A stretch of DNA of 64,000 bases, from positions 7,316,001-7,380,000 of the forward strand of contig CM060200.1 of assembly GCA_030562195.1 (NCBI GenBank), read 5' to 3'. This document shows, in pieces, positions 1 to 12,800 of the stretch. The position numbers were made by a program, and so were the translations under genes. Every line of letters begins with the position of its first letter. Position 1 is the first letter of the stretch. The stretch comes from Nipponacmea schrenckii. Lineage: Eukaryota; Mollusca; Gastropoda; Lottiidae. Under the pieces are notes generated by a model. The model was given only the letters and a program-made list of their open reading frames with translations. It did not search any database and was not told the DNA's origin.

Positions 1-279
1 AATCTTATATCCTGCACCTAATATAACCTTGTAATCAATGGCAATGTGTCCCTATACAATTAAATCCATATTATAACTTTGAAGGGCCAGTTTGTGATAT
101 ACTATACTTACTGTTGAAAGGAATCTTATGCAAATTCCATTAGCAACCAACAACTTAATGTCTGTGGTGCTTGTTTTTTCAGGATCGTTTTTTAAGGTAA
201 ATGAAAAAAAAATTTGGCATATGACTTACTCTCAGTATAGAAATGTTTCATGTAAATAAAATTTTGTTATAATTTTCAG

Positions 280-425
280 AGAAAAGATATTGTCCATTGC
301 TGCAGGAAGAAGGTGGCACAGAAAAACTTCATGATTTATTAGCTAATGGGAGTAAAACATCAAAAGTTGAAGAAATAACTTTAAATATTCTTAAATTATT
401 ACAAAATCATGCTAAAAATCAGTGA
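280..425 (+). CDS. C-terminal coding exon of an armadillo-type protein, probably ZYG11/ZER1 family (partial gene)
   Basis: A TTTTCAG acceptor ends at 279. The exon is then open for 48 codons to a TGA at 423-425, entering in phase 2. The peptide begins KRYCPLLQEEGG and ends with the helical stretch EEITLNILKLLQNHAKNQ. This looks like the last armadillo repeat of the ZYG11B/ZER1 substrate receptors of CUL2 ubiquitin ligases, whose C-termini carry a similar YCPxLxEEGG segment (recalled from the family, not searched). The rest of the gene lies upstream of the window. The assignment rests on fewer than 50 residues, so another armadillo/HEAT protein is possible. The exon, frame and stop are well supported; the family name is tentative. 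Confidence 0.5.
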
Positions 426-2087
426 TCGAAGTAATCTATTAAACAAAACCTGGCTTTTTTTGTTTGTACATTAAGATTTAATATTGTTGTCTATAAGCTG
501 CATATATAATTATTAAAGTACACATAAGAATATTCTGTGATTGACTGTAGCACTGTTTCTCATAGAATTTTATGATCAAGATGTTTAGAAAATTTGAAAA
601 TTTACATGTTACTTTTGAGACTTGTAATAGATTTATTTCTGTGTGTTATATTTTTCTGTAAAATTTACCTTTTCTACAATTTTTTTGAGAACAGGAACAC
701 AGTTTTTTTTATATTGTTTTGGAAATTTGTTAATTTACATTTGTAAAGGTTCCACTTTGTAATGAATTTGCCAGTTGTCTTAAATTTGACTTGGGCTTTA
801 GAATTTGGTAATGGTAAAAGGTGATTACATATAAAGGAAATTGAACCAAAACTCAATTGACTGTTTTGTAACTGTATAATGTATTTATTATATGATGCAA
901 TTTGTGTTATTTAACTCCATTTTGATGTGACTCTGTTAAGGATTTAATGACAGGCTTCATATATTTTTATTCTTAATTCATCACTGACAATTAAAAGTTT
1001 CAGAGTTCAATTGTTTGATAGCTAACTGCTCTTTGTTTCAACTAAACTGGCTCTTGCAGCTTCTAAGGTTTTTTTTTCATAGGCATAGGTTGGAAATATG
1101 TTTGTTTTGCTCAAGTTTATGAAAACTATACACCAAAATTTAGAGAAATGTGTTCTTTAACTTACTAAACTTTTAACTAGAAAAATTCTTTGTTAATTTG
1201 ATTAATTTACATTTATATAAGTTCTGGTTTCTGGGGTTGTAAAAAAACAACTGTACTGATTCAAGCAAAATAAATGCCAAATTCAAAAGAAATATTACCC
1301 CTATATATTCTCAAGGGTTAAACATGTCTTTGGTTGTAACTTATGACATTAATAATTCTACAGACTGGCAATACCATGCAGTGAGCAATGAGGAAAATTT
1401 AGCCTTCTCATTTTGCAATTTCCGACTGTGTTGCCATCTGCATTTACATTATATGATATTCAACATATATAATTAAGAATTGAAGTGCATTTACAATAAA
1501 GTAGGATCCTTATTTCATGTTGTTTGTTTAAGATATTTTTGCAAATTGTGTGTTTAATTGTAAATTTGAACATGATCAATTATTTCTAGTAAATTGTGTT
1601 GAAAAATTATATGTTTTTCTATAAAAGAAGTGAGTTATACAATTATCCTAACCTTTAACTTGCACCTTGTTTTATCATAAATCTTTACTTTGTGACCTAG
1701 GCCAGTGCTTTTATGAGACTATGTTCTCATCACAATCTAACCATAATATTGTCTGTGTTTCTGGTAATGTCTCCACTTCATATAAATGTTCATATAAAAT
1801 ACTCAATTACAATGAATTACTAGATATAATAAGTTGAGTTATTTTTATATGGTTATATATTATGTTTGTATGTTTGCACTTTATCAAACAATTTTAAGAA
1901 TTTGTGTTAAATTTCCTTTTATTAATTATGAAAAATATAATGAAATTGAAAGTGAAAAATGAAAATAGATGTTAGGATAAAATCATAATATGAATTTAAC
2001 TCACTTCTAATAAAGATTTCCTCATTTGCTATTGATGTTAAACATATTGTACAGGGGATTTATGGTCTTTGAATTATGCACTAAAGA
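426..2087. other. 3' UTR and intergenic DNA, no gene seen
   Basis: AT-rich sequence downstream of the TGA at 423-425. It should hold the 3' UTR of the upstream gene. Several AATAAA-like hexamers occur (for example near 1270 and 1496), but the true polyadenylation site cannot be chosen from sequence. I see no conserved coding segment on either strand. Confidence 0.6.
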
Positions 2088-2221
2088 TAATGTGTCAAAA
2101 ATAATGAGGTTATATCGCTTGTACACTTTCAAGCAAAAGGATATTTAAATAATGTGTCAAAAATAATGAGGTTATATCGCTTGTACACTTTCAAGCAAAA
2201 GGATATTTAAATAATGTGTCA
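2088..2221. repeat. 62-bp direct tandem duplication
   Basis: Two essentially identical 62-bp units start at 2088 and 2150 (TAATGTGTCAAAAATAATGA...), and a third begins at 2212 but diverges at once. The unit ends in AAAGGATATTTAAA, which is also the core of the minisatellite that follows, so this looks like the variant left edge of that array. Confidence 0.9.
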
Positions 2222-2895
2222 TTCATTATGCTTTGAGATATATAAGTAGTTTGTCACGGATTAGGATATTTAAATAGCTTGTCAAGCATTAGGATATTTA
2301 AATAACTTGTAATGGATTAGGATATATAAATAACTTGTCACAGATTAGGATATTTAAAGAGCTTGTCAAGGATTAGGATATTTAAATAATTTTCAAGGAT
2401 TAGGATATTTAAATAATTTTTCAAGCATTAGGATATTTAAATGAATTGTCAGGGATTAGGATATTTAATTAACTTGTCACGGATTAGGATACTAAAATAA
2501 CTTGTCACAGATGAGGATATTAAAATAGCTTGTCAAGCATTAGGATATTTAAATAACTTGTTTTGAATTAAAATATTTAAATAATTTTTCAAGGATTAGG
2601 ATATTTAAATAGCTTGTCAAGCATTAGAATATTTAAATAACTTGTCATGGATAAGGATATTTAAATAGCTTGTCAAGCATGAGGATATTTTGATAACTTG
2701 TCAAGTATTAGGATATTTAAATAACTTGTCAAGGATTAGGATATTTAAATAGCTTGTCATGGATTAGGATATTTAAATAACTTGTCAGGATTAGGATATT
2801 AAAATAGCTTGTCAAGCATTAGGATATTTAAAAAGTGTGTAATGAATCAAGCTTTGGGATATTTAAGAAGATTGTCAAGTTTTAGGATATTGTTT
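2222..2895. repeat. AT-rich minisatellite, unit about 27-28 bp
   Basis: About 24 degenerate head-to-tail copies of GGATATTTAAATAACTTGTC followed by an AAGSATTA-type linker. Variants alternate between AACTTGTCA, AGCTTGTCAAG and AATTTTTCAAG. The array decays at both edges. There is no spacer diversity of the CRISPR kind: the linker is part of the repeat. Confidence 0.9.
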
Positions 2896-3600
2896 AAGTA
2901 CTATCTTTCTAATGATGCAATCTGGTATTACAGTTTTCAAAGGCTAATCTTTGAATCTATTGTGTTCTGTTTTGAAGCCTATTGTAAAATTTGTTATTCT
3001 TTTAAATAAGTACTGTGGTATTGAATATATATTAATTGTTATTTATTTTCAACTTTAGATCAAATCATGTGTTATGTTTTCAACTTGTGAAATTGTGATG
3101 AATCTAATAAAATATATTTAGATTGAATTGGATTTTTTCTACAATTCTGTTAATGTCTTGTTCAGCACGTTTTGATCAGGTTTTTTTTATTGATCCATAT
3201 TTAAGTTTGTGTCAGACAATAACGTTTATTGCATAAGACTATTACCTTGAAAGAAAAACTTATAGTGTTTGATAGGCAAGACTACACATTGAATTCCAGT
3301 GATTCTGGAATTTGGTTCATCATAATATTCTGTATATAAATTTTATGGGATGGCTACTTTAAATATTAATTGGTTGGTTGTCAGAAATCAAGCAAACGTT
3401 CGTCTTGCCGTCTTTCTTTAATAATACATCCAAATTGATTTTCCATTTTTTTTTTTTTTTTTTTTTTGCTCAACGTGGATATCATTAACCAAGTGGAACT
3501 AATGCCGACATGTGAAGTTGGCTTAACACCGTCTGTAGCGCCGCCTACCAGTCATATTATAACCATTTTAACGTCCAGTTGCCGGTCTCAAAGTGAAGTT
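2896..3600. other. Intergenic DNA with a poly(T) tract
   Basis: No coding signal. A run of about 23 T lies at 3447-3469. From about 3475 onward base composition becomes less AT-rich, which fits approach to a promoter or first exon for the downstream gene. Confidence 0.5.
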
Positions 3601-3674
3601 ACCATGTTATAGAGTTAAAGACTAAACATACAGATCATTTTATTGACAGAGGAGATTATCATCAACCAAAACAG
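3601..3674 (+). other. Possible non-coding first exon of the PAQR gene
   Basis: The sequence AAAACAG|GTAAGTGTGG at 3668-3684 is a near-consensus splice donor at the end of a less AT-rich stretch. The next convincing acceptor on this strand that leads into coding sequence is at 8781-8783, just before the PAQR start codon. I infer a 5' UTR exon joined over an intron of about 5.1 kb. The 5' end is a guess, and the exon could belong to another transcript. Confidence 0.3.
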
Positions 3675-6600
3675 GTAAGTGTGGTATGTTCGGTATGATG
3701 AATGTTGTCTTTCGACTAGCAGACTTGACTGAACATTCAATGTGATGGTGTATGTAAACTGCCGTTTAGACTATCTAAACTAGATTTTAAGAATTTAAGT
3801 AAGAGGGGAGTGTAGGTCATCCACAAAAAACTCCTCCAAACCCTAAATCAATCCTTACGAAAAACCCTAGAGATCGATAGTCTTAAGAGTTTAGTCTCAA
3901 GAAAAAGCTTTGAATCTTTTACTAGGTCTACATTCCTGGAGTGTAGTCATGCATTCATGCGCTAAGTGGGGATGCTCTCCCTACCTGACCCTACTCTAGG
4001 AAACGGCATTAACTTTTGCACTCTTTTTAGAAACTACATTTCATGTCATCTAATTTAAGGTTTAACTTATCAACAACCTGAGCCTAATAAGATTGATTAA
4101 TTTAAGCTTTAGGCCTAAAGCGATTGTAAATCTGATTGCTAAAAAATAAAAAATGTAAGGTCGAACAGGCAAAAGTTTTTTTTTCCATAATAAAACTTTC
4201 ATTTCTTCTTAAGCATAACTAAATCAAGTTTGGCTAAAACGATCCAATCTGCAGTTCCGGTTATAAACGTTTTTGCTGATTTATTGTGTGATTTGCCCAT
4301 GGTAGAAGATCTTCCACTCCCAGCACGAGATCGTTTCATACCGACTAATTTTCAGGGCTTTCTAACACGCGCTTGTCAGAAAAAAACTCCAAACTGGCCT
4401 CTAGTGGGAGCTGCACACATGACAGACGCAAAGCCAAGCGTGGTGGTAATACGCGACAATGTACAGTTTTTCCAATATTTTAATGTTTTTGATATACAAT
4501 GTACTTATTTGTTTTACTTTAGATTAGTAAGTTTGGGCGCCCGATCGTTTTCTGGAAGCAAAACGTCCGTAGATACGGCCCTGTTCAGCCATTATTATCA
4601 TCCTTTACTATCTTCTGAACCTTTGAAAATTGAGAAATAGACTTATTGAAATATGAAGTCAAGCTGTCTTTCGTTCAAAGATTACCTGAAATAAATATTA
4701 TCTCTAGGCTTGGTCTAATAAATATTTCGTCATTGATAGAATTGAAATCGATAGGTTTGTCATTGGTTTGGCTAAGTGTATCTTAGGCTTAGAAATTTCT
4801 TAGCTAAGATAATCAGTATTGGTATAATGTTAATAGCTCAGTTTTAAAATTTGCCCCTTCACATTCATAACCAGAAATTTCTCCAAAAGGTTAAATTAAA
4901 AGTTTTCCTTTTAGAACAGATGACATGTCTCTCCCTTAAAGTACAAATATTACTGCCGGTAGCTAAAGTAGGCCTACCAGTAATAAATGTTTATGCTATT
5001 GTTGAACTTTTCAGTAGTTTGTAAACATAATCATGAAAAGAGAATTTAATGCCTAATATTCTCTTCGGATAGGAGTCTGTATTAATGATCACCATTGTTT
5101 AAACATATTGATTGATCTATTAAATAGTCAGTTAGATAGGCCTAGCGAGACTACTGATTATTGACTTGATTCATATCTCTATACTCTTCTTATTGATTTC
5201 TCTATTAAATTTCCTGACCCTGTATATTCACTATATTCATCATGAAACTTGTTTCAAACAAATATCATGATAGCTTATTCAGTAAGCTTTCATGCTTTAA
5301 ATTTTTTTATTATTAAATATCCTCTGATTGATAAGCTTATATCTGAAATTTCGATTTCTACAGAATCATCATCACAACCAGCATAGTCTGAATCTGTGAA
5401 ATCATCTCTGATTGGAACAGACTCTTTCCAGAAGGATCAGGTCATTCATTTAATTATGATAAGAGATTGTAAAGAGGTTTTCAATCAATTCCTGCACTTC
5501 CACTAAAACTAAGTGTTGGATGCCACTAAGTGGAATTGCAGAACCAAATGCTATTAGAGTTCCCAACACACATTCAATATTAAGAAAATCTCTTGACATT
5601 CCCTTTAACCAGAGACATCAAACAACTAGGTAGTTTTAATCTGTTTTAATCTTATGGTTTGCAAAAGGCTATTAAAGGCTAATTTGTTATTGAAATATTT
5701 TGTAGAAGTGTAAAATTATACCATGTATTATTTTTATATTTATACCAAACAGTACGGTACTTATATTATAAATAAATAAAAAATCTATATAAAATCTGTA
5801 CATGGTAATTTAATCCTTTGTTCTGGGTATAAATCATTAAATGTTTCTGTTACATTATTGAACTATACTTGTTATTCTAAATTGAACATTATATACAATC
5901 TGTTACCTTAATGGTTGGCTTGATTAGGTTAATTATGGATTGATTCATTACACATGTTTACTTTGTTGGATACAGGAAATCCAGTCAATAATGCTCATCA
6001 AAAGTTTGATAAATAAAAGATATTGGAGTGGGGTTGTAAGCTTATGCTTACTCTTATAATAAGAGTCTTTCATGGACATAATCTTGTTTTAGGATAAGTT
6101 AAAGCCCCTAGAATCCTTTTGTTCCTAATGACAGAACCTTCATTTCGATTCTATTTGTCCAAAGAGAAATCTAGATGTCCAGATTTACAAGCCTTTAAAA
6201 GTCAGATGAAGTTCACCAAGGTGAAATTATTCTTGATCTTTGTGTTTTTAAATTGTTGCATGTAAATTAATGAGAGTGAAGCCTGTGCGGCATAAAATGA
6301 ATCTGTTGCAATAACAAGCAACTAAAAAAACATAAAAACTAGTAGTAGGTAGAAGTAAACACAAATTTCATTCATTTTGTTCAGCACCTCCTAAAAGCAA
6401 TGAAAGATTATTTTTTTTTTTTTAGAAAGTGATTTTATCAACTATAAGATTATATTGACAATACAGGAAAATAGGAAAGAGAATTCCGAGAAATCAATCA
6501 GGATATTTCCTACTTTCCCTGAGAGTAAAGTAGCTTGTTACAGTCTCAAGTTACCTCCAGGCTTATTTAATCCTTCAAATATTGACAAGTAGCACAATAT

Positions 6601-8783
6601 TGTTACCTCGTGTCAGCTCTACAGTACAAATGGACATTTTTATATATTTGATCATATAAGTCGATTTTGTATGGTTTTTATTATCTTATGCTATGTTTAC
6701 ACTATGTTACACAGCTGCACTGCTTGCATGAAACATACTGTGTTGTGGAATTCTGATCATTTTTGTCTCAGTATTCAGTCAAATATCTATATTATCTGTA
6801 AATCATTTTGTCTGCTAATTTCGAAATAGCTTTACATTTACAAACACACATGTTATCAAATGAATTACTGTAAACAGCAGCCAGTTATATTAAGTTTATG
6901 TCTTGTTGCTGTGGTGGCTCAGTTTTGTGGCTCAGTCAGTTAAACGCCTGCTCACTAACCTGAAGGTTCAGAGTTCAATTCCAGCATATTTAATGATTTC
7001 AGCGAATATTTCAAACAGGTTTCCCTTTGTCAGTGATTCACATGGATTGTGCTGACATGCAAGCATCTAATTTCATCTAGTTGTTCATAGAGAGCAATAA
7101 ACTTAGGCCTGGTGTACTTTAGACTGTGCACATTGAATATCCCTTTTCAGTTGGAAATCTACCGAGATGATTGTTTATACCGTTGCCCTTGCATAATTTC
7201 TTGCATTCCACACTGCATGGGGTTGACCAATTGAATTAGTCCAATCAGAAATTCAAACTCAATTCATTTCAATATTTGTTTGCTAGCCACAAGTTGCTGT
7301 AGATATGTCAAAAATCCAAAAATATTTGCTTGATTGTCTAATGACTAATCATTCAAACTTGTTTTGGCTACAATTGTGTCCAGGACTGATGTGACAGCAC
7401 TAGCTGACTTTGCAACCACGTCACTGACTTTCCTCAGAGAATGTATTTATATCCATGAATTTTTGTAATTTATTTAGAATGAACATTACTTGATGTTTTA
7501 TGTATGATATAAATTGTCTATTTTTTATCAGTAAATTGAATAATGTGCAGTAAAAGATGTAAACCAGACAGAACTGGAATATTCCATTTCCTGAGAATGA
7601 AAATAAAAATGATGATGGTGAAATATTCCAGTTTCAATTAGTTTTAGACAATCTTTCATTTATTTTTTTATTAGCTTTATTTTATATTTAATCACAGTTT
7701 GGGTCAGAATAAGCTCTTGAACATTCTTCAAATTAAACTTTGGACCAAGCCTATTTGAACCAATCAAATTTCTGCCCTTTCAAGCGCTGATATTTGTTGT
7801 GCGCAAAAAAATAAGTATGTAGTTTTTACTTCATCTCAGTATACACTTTTTGTTTGTGTCAACTGTTTGGGTAAATAGGTTGAGGAACGTTTCCAGACCC
7901 TAATTGAATGATGATGAAAACCAACCAATAAACTGTTTTCTTCTCTGAAAGTTTTTAAATTTATTGATACCATTTCTTTCTAAGTATACAATGAAATCTC
8001 AGGACTAGTGTTAGTGAAGATTCCAGTGTGAAAATTAAACTAACTATCTTGACCTGTTTTAAAACAAGATAGTGTGAAATATGATCAAATAGTGTTGTTG
8101 ACATCTTATCTTTATAGTCTTAAAACTTTATACACTGGCCTGGAATCCCTAGTTTAAATATCAGTGGTTATATAAATGGAAGTTTTGAAGGTTTTATTAA
8201 TTAATAACTATTGACTCCATTCTTATCAATAAACATATAGATCTAATAGATAGATAGCCGTAGCCTAGTCTCTATAGACATCTGAGAATGCAGGGTTTGT
8301 GCAATGAATTGTTATCTAAATGGATATTAATAGTCTAGTATATTGACAGTTTGATTTGTATAACATATTGATTCATATGGCTCTTGCTTCCAATTTCCAT
8401 GAAATAAGACTTGAACAACATTTTGAAGTGATGGGTGCAAATAATATCTTGTCTTGTGGTTGCCATGTCACTTCCATGAAAGTTGATTTATATTTCAGAA
8501 TTTATGTAAGCCTTCATATATACATGTAGTTATTGTATGGCGTTTCATAGCTTCTGGATTGTATTTGAATAAAATTTGGCTGGTTGGCTAAATGTGACTT
8601 AAGTTCTAGTGAATTTTCTGTGAAAATGACCAACATTGACTCTTTGCAATAAACGTTTGTGATAGAAAGGTGTTTGTGTCAGCGTAACTTTGCCTATTTT
8701 CAAGAAACACCTGATGTGTTCATGTCAGTAATTATAGACCAATATTTCTGTGAAACTATTTATTCTAATAATTTATATTTCAG
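3675..8783 (+). other. Probable 5' UTR intron or intergenic DNA upstream of PAQR
   Basis: A 5.1 kb stretch without a recognisable protein-coding exon. The longest open stretch (4230-4640, from a TTG) has no family resemblance that I can see. The only structured item noticed is the tRNA-like block near 6927. The acceptor TTATATTTCAG at 8773-8783 closes the region. Additional small 5' UTR exons are possible (for example a stretch after an acceptor near 5361). Confidence 0.4.
6927..6985 (+). repeat. tRNA-like block, probably a decayed SINE head
   Basis: GTGGCTCAGTCAGTTAAACG matches the tRNA A-box and D-arm pattern (TRGCNNAGTNG), and GAGTTCAATTCC, 35 bases on, resembles a B-box (GGTTCRANTCC). 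Spacing suits a tRNA, but I could not pair an acceptor stem, and the sequence runs on into unrelated DNA. A tRNA-derived SINE or tRNA pseudogene is more likely than a working tRNA. Confidence 0.45.
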
Positions 8784-8815
8784 GTCAGACGAAATAAGTG
8801 ATCAGTCAGTTCAGA
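8784..8815 (+). promoter_or_regulatory. 5' UTR part of the PAQR coding exon
   Basis: It lies between the acceptor CAG at 8781-8783 and the first in-frame ATG at 8816. There is no in-frame ATG upstream in this short segment, which supports 8816 as the start. Confidence 0.5.
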
Positions 8816-9836
8816 ATGCACATCCAAAAACTAGTGAAATCCTTTCCATCAACTACCTCCAAGGACCAAGTTCCAAAATTATTCCATGAACCACATGTAG
8901 AGACTGGATTTCGACACCTCCATCAATCATGGAGTTACTATTTCTTGAGTGTATTTCAGGTTCATAATGAATGTATGAATACATGGACCCACCTAATAGC
9001 ATTATGGTTAACTTTATACAGAACTTATACTCTGGCACAAGAATTTGATTTTATCAATGACCCTTATATGTGGCCTTTATTAGCTAGCTTATTAACTATG
9101 ATTATATTGTATATTTGTAGTAGTTGTGCTCATTGTTTCTCTAACAAATCAGAATCAATTCACTATACATGCTTTATGATAGACTATGCTGGCATAGGTC
9201 TATATGGTATGGGTAGCACCATGCTTCATTTTGCTTACTGTCTTCATTCTGATATGGTTGATACCTGGGTTCATCATTGGGATGTAGAGTTAGGAGTTTG
9301 TTTAGGGTGTTTTAGTAACTGTTTGTTGTTCTATATCTAAAACACGTTATTCCAGACCCTACCCATTTGTGAGAAGAGTGTGGCAGTTGTCATCTACATT
9401 AGCTGTATATGCTTGGTTGATATTTCCTATCGCTTATCGTGTATCACTCTATTTATTTCATCATCAGTGGGATTCTGGATTAAGTCATCATATTCAACAA
9501 ATGATCTGGTTTTTTGCTGGAGGATTTTTCTTTGGATCTGACATACCTCAGAGATTTTGTCCGGGGAAGTTTGATTTCATTGGACACAGTCACCAGATCT
9601 TCCATATCTGTATTTTGATGACGTCATGGAAACAATTAGATGCTGTTTATGAAGATATCAAAAATAACTGGGATCAAATACACAGATTACCAGAACCCAC
9701 CTTAATAAATTCATTTGGAGCAGTATTGTTAACTATTGTTTTAAATATGATAGCTGTGATATATTTTAGATCTGTTGCATGTAGAAAAATAGCAGATAAT
9801 AACAAACATAACAATAATATCAACCACACTGATTAA
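8816..9836 (+). CDS. PAQR: PAQR-family membrane progestin receptor-type protein, one coding exon, frameshifted
   Basis: A seven-helix receptor of the progestin and adipoQ receptor family, class II (membrane progestin receptor type) by sequence. Starting at ATG 8816, the first part carries VPKLFHEPH, then HNECMNTWTHL, the first family block. Next come SSCAHCFSNKSE and DYAGIGLYGMGS. After the break, the second part carries YSRPYPFVRRVW and the C-terminal block FIGHSHQIFHI. The SxxxH, D and HxxxH positions are the family's usual metal-site residues. Frame 8816-9340 ends at TAA 9338-9340; homology continues one frame over, from about 9320 to TAA 9834-9836. The span is 1021 bases: removing one extra base gives 339 codons plus stop, the normal family length. 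Vertebrate PAQR7/8 also have intronless coding regions. An assembly indel is the likeliest cause; a recent pseudogene is the alternative. Confidence 0.85.
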
Positions 9837-12800
9837 GGCAGTGCAATAGTTATAAGTCTTGTATTCAGATAATAAGACATTTCAAATATTTATTCAGATA
9901 AAATTGTTTAAAATTAACTCTGAGTTTAAGGTGTTTCAAGATAAAAAAGATCACGCTGTTTTTTGCTCATATTTACTGTACTTGCAGATATTAGATTATG
10001 AGATGGATTCTGATTGGACCACTAATTTTTAATAAACCAATCATCAATAATTTCACATAACGTGAATAATAAGAATCACAGCTCTGTAGTCTGAAATACT
10101 CTGTCCGGGCATCATAATCTCATGTAAAATATAATACAATAATTCTTATATTTGCTGTTTAAAATAGTTACTCTGTCACCAGGTTAACGCTTAGAAATTA
10201 TAAAAGACACACATATAATACCATGCATAATAAGCCCAGTTCTTCAAATTTAATCTGAATATTGCTCAGTTTAAAAGTATTATTCAGATTATAAGTGTTT
10301 AAATGTACTTAGAAAATAAATTCTTTGGACTATAATCAGATAGTGAATGGTTTAAATATATTCAGATAAGAAAACCATCAACTACATTAAAAGTGTATTC
10401 AGATACTGTATCATTGTGTTTAAGAAAGCATGTTTAAAAAAAGCTTAATAATATAAAAATTGTTCTAAACTGTTTCCAGGTAATAAAGTGTGTAAAGCTG
10501 AAGTTTGCATCTAGATTGATAACATTTATTAAGATAATAAGACTTTCAGCATTTTATTGTAATATTGAGAAAAACATGATATTAATGTGATTAAACCTTT
10601 ATACATAATATGTATTTCATATATGTACAGTTATTAAAGTAAACATACATGACATTTAGAAATCTTCTTAACGTTTGTATATATATGTACAATTGAGAGT
10701 ACTTAAACCTTATGAATATGTCAACACCTATATGATTACATCTTAACCTTTGTGTTCTCCTTTATAAATGTACAATATACAAACTATAGGCAAACCTGAA
10801 AGCTTATTAAACATATTTAAACCTTATATACATTTATAGTATTGTGTGGTATTATGACTATGTAATTGTTTTTAAGTATTTGATATTAATAAGTATTATT
10901 AGATTATGTTGTATATTTTTCAGGACAATATACAATGTAAAGGTTAGTGAAAATTGTATGAAATTATACAAGTGTATAAATGTATGTATGAAAATAATAC
11001 ATGATCTCATGGTATATAATCAAACAATGTCAGCTAACAATGTAATATTTCTCAAGGGATAATAGGTCTTAGAATAAACATAAAATTTTAAATTTGGCCA
11101 ATAAAAGCCTTATTCATCAGTAAATATACCTGCTGCCATAAATAACATAAAAAATTATATCTAAAAAAAAAGCAAGTAATTATCCATAAATAAGCATTGG
11201 ATTATTGAAAAAACTTAATGATTTAATTAAGCGTTTTTCAATAATGACTTTTGTGAGTTCTCCAGATTTTAAGGGATTCTGTTACTTTATATGACACCAT
11301 GTAAGTTCACATATGAATTTATATTTATACTGACCATTTGTGAGAACTAAAAAATTTTAAGTTCATGCTAAGACCCAATATAAATTTTTGACTGATTTAA
11401 ATGATTTATATACAAAAAAATTGCCTTATTTAGATAACCTTATATATAAATTTTTTTACATAAATTATTAAAATTTTAAGATTGTATTATGTCACATACA
11501 ATAATATTCCCTAATTTACATGATTTAACTAGGATTTGTTAAGTTATAAAGATTTTTAATGTTTTTTATAGAGTTTTATTTATATTTAGTACTTATATTT
11601 TTGTTGTGTTAAATTATATTCATGTTCTAAGAGTTTCCATATTAAAGAGAAATATCCTCAGAATAATCAATAAAGACTAGATTAGATTAGAGCAACAATG
11701 AAGATATCTATAAAGCACAAACCAAGTTGAGACTGCATTCTATTATTAGCATAATATTAAACATTCCCTCCAATTTTAATCTTGAACATTTTGATTTTGG
11801 TTTTGATTCACTGTAAATATAAAACCTATTAAAATAGAGCTCCAGGTAATATGTTTGCTCTTTCCTGTGGGTATTTAAGACTTCAAATATGACCCCTACC
11901 ATAAATACTGTGGTTAGGGATGCTAGATGAAAAGAAAGGGTTCACATTTCTAGAACACCTGATACTACTGGGTTTATCAACCTAAAATCTCTTTTGAAGA
12001 GGCTGAATACTTAATATTAATTATTTTGTATTTTAAAGGTGACCATTTTGTAGATCAGACAACTATGTTCTTCAATTAACATTAGCTTAGGGAATACTAT
12101 CTCTTAGAATGGACTTAAGATTTGAATATCACCATCTTTTGGACTTGACCAGGTGGCTTTACTAAAAGAATAGAATAACTATATAACACAATATATCCAT
12201 TGAACTAAGTATGATATATTATAAAATGCTTCTTAGCATGTTCAAAATCACTTAGTTGAATCAAAGACCATATAAATAATGGTCTTTGGTTTAATGGATT
12301 ATTACTTAGTGCTTGTCAAGGGTTGATTATATAAGTAACTGAAGTTATCAGTCTATAGATTTGAATGCATTGTGTTATGTAAGCACCACATTCCACAATG
12401 AACAAACTAAACAAAATATTGAATCTGTATTTTTCTCTTATTGAATGCATGTACATGTGTGAAGTGTTAAGTTATTAGGTAAACCGAATACGTGATGTGT
12501 CTTTCATATAGATATAAAGGTAGAATAAACTTATTTTAGAGTTTTCTTTTTCTTCATAGTAAATTTCAAATACACTGCTTAAGAGGTGACTTAGCATAGA
12601 TAGTAAATGGAAACAAAAAGCATAATTTGGTTGAAACTTTCCTCAGCATGTGGCAATCCACTAAAATTAATGAATGACAAACCATCTCAATACCTAGCAA
12701 AGTTTAGAAGCCACATCAGGCCAGGAATCCTTGCCCTGTTGTTAGACCATGGGCATAATAATCGAATTTTGGAATTTAAGCCTATGGAAATTTTGCTGTA

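Noticed and set aside
183..196. 14-base microexon between a TTTTTTCAG and GTAAAT
   Set aside because: Splice-like borders exist, but I cannot test phase without the upstream exon, and such pairs are frequent by chance in AT-rich DNA.
4230..4640. 137-codon open stretch starting at TTG
   Set aside because: No family resemblance, non-ATG start, no splice or promoter context. Better explained as chance or a relic in the PAQR 5' intron.
6927..6985. Functional tRNA gene
   Set aside because: No complete cloverleaf or acceptor stem could be drawn; only the internal promoter boxes resemble a tRNA.
9314..9352. A tiny GT-AG intron explaining the PAQR frame change
   Set aside because: It would be about 40 bases, would delete the family-conserved YSR segment before the PYPF motif, and lacks a branch region. 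A one-base indel is simpler.
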